From Desulfonatronospira thiodismutans ASO3-1 (GTDB taxonomy: Bacteria; Desulfobacterota; Desulfovibrionia; Desulfovibrionales; Desulfonatronovibrionaceae), in NCBI RefSeq assembly GCF_000174435.1, contig NZ_ACJN02000004.1:62001-126000 (forward strand): DNA of 64,000 nt, written 5' to 3'. Of the stretch, positions 63,405 through 64,000 are shown one piece after another. A program made the position numbers and the translations under genes. Each line of letters opens with the position of its first letter. The stretch's first letter is position 1. The notes under the pieces are model-generated. The model ran no database searches. It was not told the origin of the DNA and worked only from the letters and a program-made list of their open reading frames with translations.

Positions 63405-64000
63405 ATGTCCTGGAAAAACCTGAGCATCAAGTGGAAAATACTGGCAATTTCCCTGTCCGCGCCCATAGTGGTGGCGCTGATATTCGCCTATATGCAGATT
63501 TCACAGGTGCGGCAGAATGCCCATGAATCCATCGTGGACACCAGCCGGGCCATCACTGTCATGGCCGAAGCCACCCGCCAAGACATGGCCAACAAGCTGA
63601 CCATGGGCATAATCAGGCCCTTTGACGAACTGGAAACCAGAGAAGAAATCCTGGAGGCTGTGCCCATTGTCACCGCCATGAACGTGGCCAGGGAAAACGC
63701 TGATGAAGCAGGGTACAATTTCCGGGTGCCCAAGATCAACCCGCGCAATCCGGACAACGAGCCCAATGAGATTGAGCGCGAAGTTCTTGAAGGTTTCCAG
63801 GAAGAATACCAGGAAGAAAAAGTGCTCATAACCCGGGATGAAATTCGCTATTTCCGGGCCATCCAGCTGACCCAGGACTGTATGGCCTGTCACGGGGACC
63901 CTGCGGGCGAAGAAGACCCTGTGGGCGGCACCAAGGAAGGCTGGCAGGTTGGCGAGGTTCACGGTGCCTTTGTCATAACCACCTCCCTGGACGAAACCAA
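63405..64000 (+). CDS. Chemoreceptor-type protein with haem-binding periplasmic domain (3' end outside window)
   Basis: The frame from ATG 63405 is open to the window end (198 codons and two bases). AGGGAG lies 6 bases upstream. TM1 is at about 9-30 (IKWKILAISLSAPIVVALIF). The following domain resembles the Tll0287-like (DUF3365) sensor family: VLITRDEIRYFRAIQLTQDC, then MACHGDP, a c-type haem attachment site (C-M-A-C-H). The missing part probably holds a second TM, HAMP and signalling domain, but that is inferred from relatives. It is divergent from STAS and close to cheA, so it may feed that kinase. Confidence 0.8.
   Translation, partial: MSWKNLSIKWKILAISLSAPIVVALIFAYMQISQVRQNAHESIVDTSRAITVMAEATRQDMANKLTMGIIRPFDELETREEILEAVPIVTAMNVARENADEAGYNFRVPKINPRNPDNEPNEIEREVLEGFQEEYQEEKVLITRDEIRYFRAIQLTQDCMACHGDPAGEEDPVGGTKEGWQVGEVHGAFVITTSLDET

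Noticed and set aside
63278-63526. 82-codon frame and 113/153-codon minus frames over the start of the haem receptor gene
   Set aside because: The frame from ATG 63405 has the ribosome site, TM helix and haem motif; the others are shadows.

Overview
This 64 kb window looks like chromosome of an anaerobic, Gram-negative deltaproteobacterium of the Desulfovibrionales type (Desulfovibrio/Desulfonatronum-like sulfur metabolisers). The grounds are an RluD-CoaE fusion, a two-gene SufC-SufB Fe-S system, the ispE/tRNA-Gln/prs/rplY/pth/carD/rho order, CheA-type kinases with acidic proteins, a YeeE-type thiosulfate-type transporter and c-type-haem chemoreceptor. The lineage call is inference; no rRNA is present to confirm it.

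Layout. 1-4.4 kb is a mobile/decayed zone: the end of a PIN-domain gene, a REP-associated (RAYT) transposase fossil cut by two copies of a palindromic repeat, and a large DDE transposase. tRNA-Phe follows. 4.7-13.8 kb carries plsY, a PIF1-like helicase, a QueG-like Fe-S protein, an alpha/beta hydrolase, a broken DUF4258/DUF2283 pair and a 908-residue glycosyltransferase/SEC-C/TupA-like fusion behind a sigma-54-type promoter. tRNA-Arg, a zinc-ribbon protein and fadD follow on the minus strand. 17-30.4 kb is a long plus-strand housekeeping block: htrA, ispE, tRNA-Gln, prs, rplY, pth, carD, rho, bepA-like protease, yajC-secD-secF. 30.6-42.2 kb is a minus-strand block: sufC-sufB, rhomboid protease, rluD-coaE, argB, hslVU, an AI-2E-family permease, an iron-sulfur flavoprotein and ycjX. 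42.9-45.3 kb is a polar amino-acid ABC operon; then two convergent paralogous coiled-coil stress-type proteins, a CocE-like hydrolase, a HelD-like helicase, a YeeE transporter, a DUF362 protein, a SprA-like metalloprotease and an AAA ATPase with a nuclease-like tail. 57-64 kb is a sensory block: STAS protein, hybrid CheA and a chemoreceptor on the minus strand, and a divergent haem-binding receptor that runs off the window end.

The most striking non-gene content is a dense population of short non-autonomous palindromic elements. At least three families occur: (I) ~119 bp elements; (II) 155-177 bp elements with ends GTAACCATTCAGGGGG; (III) ~210 bp elements with related ends GTAACTATTCAGCA. They sit between genes and twice inside operons (glnH/glnP and yajC/secD). 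Other dispersed repeats (a CACCTGCAAAAAGTC family, a mosaic repeat that has replaced the end of the DUF2283 gene) and a telomere-like G-rich tandem tract between the STAS gene and cheA add to this.

All functional calls are from reading motifs by eye; no database search was run. Start codons were moved from the longest frame where a Shine-Dalgarno sequence clearly favoured an internal start.
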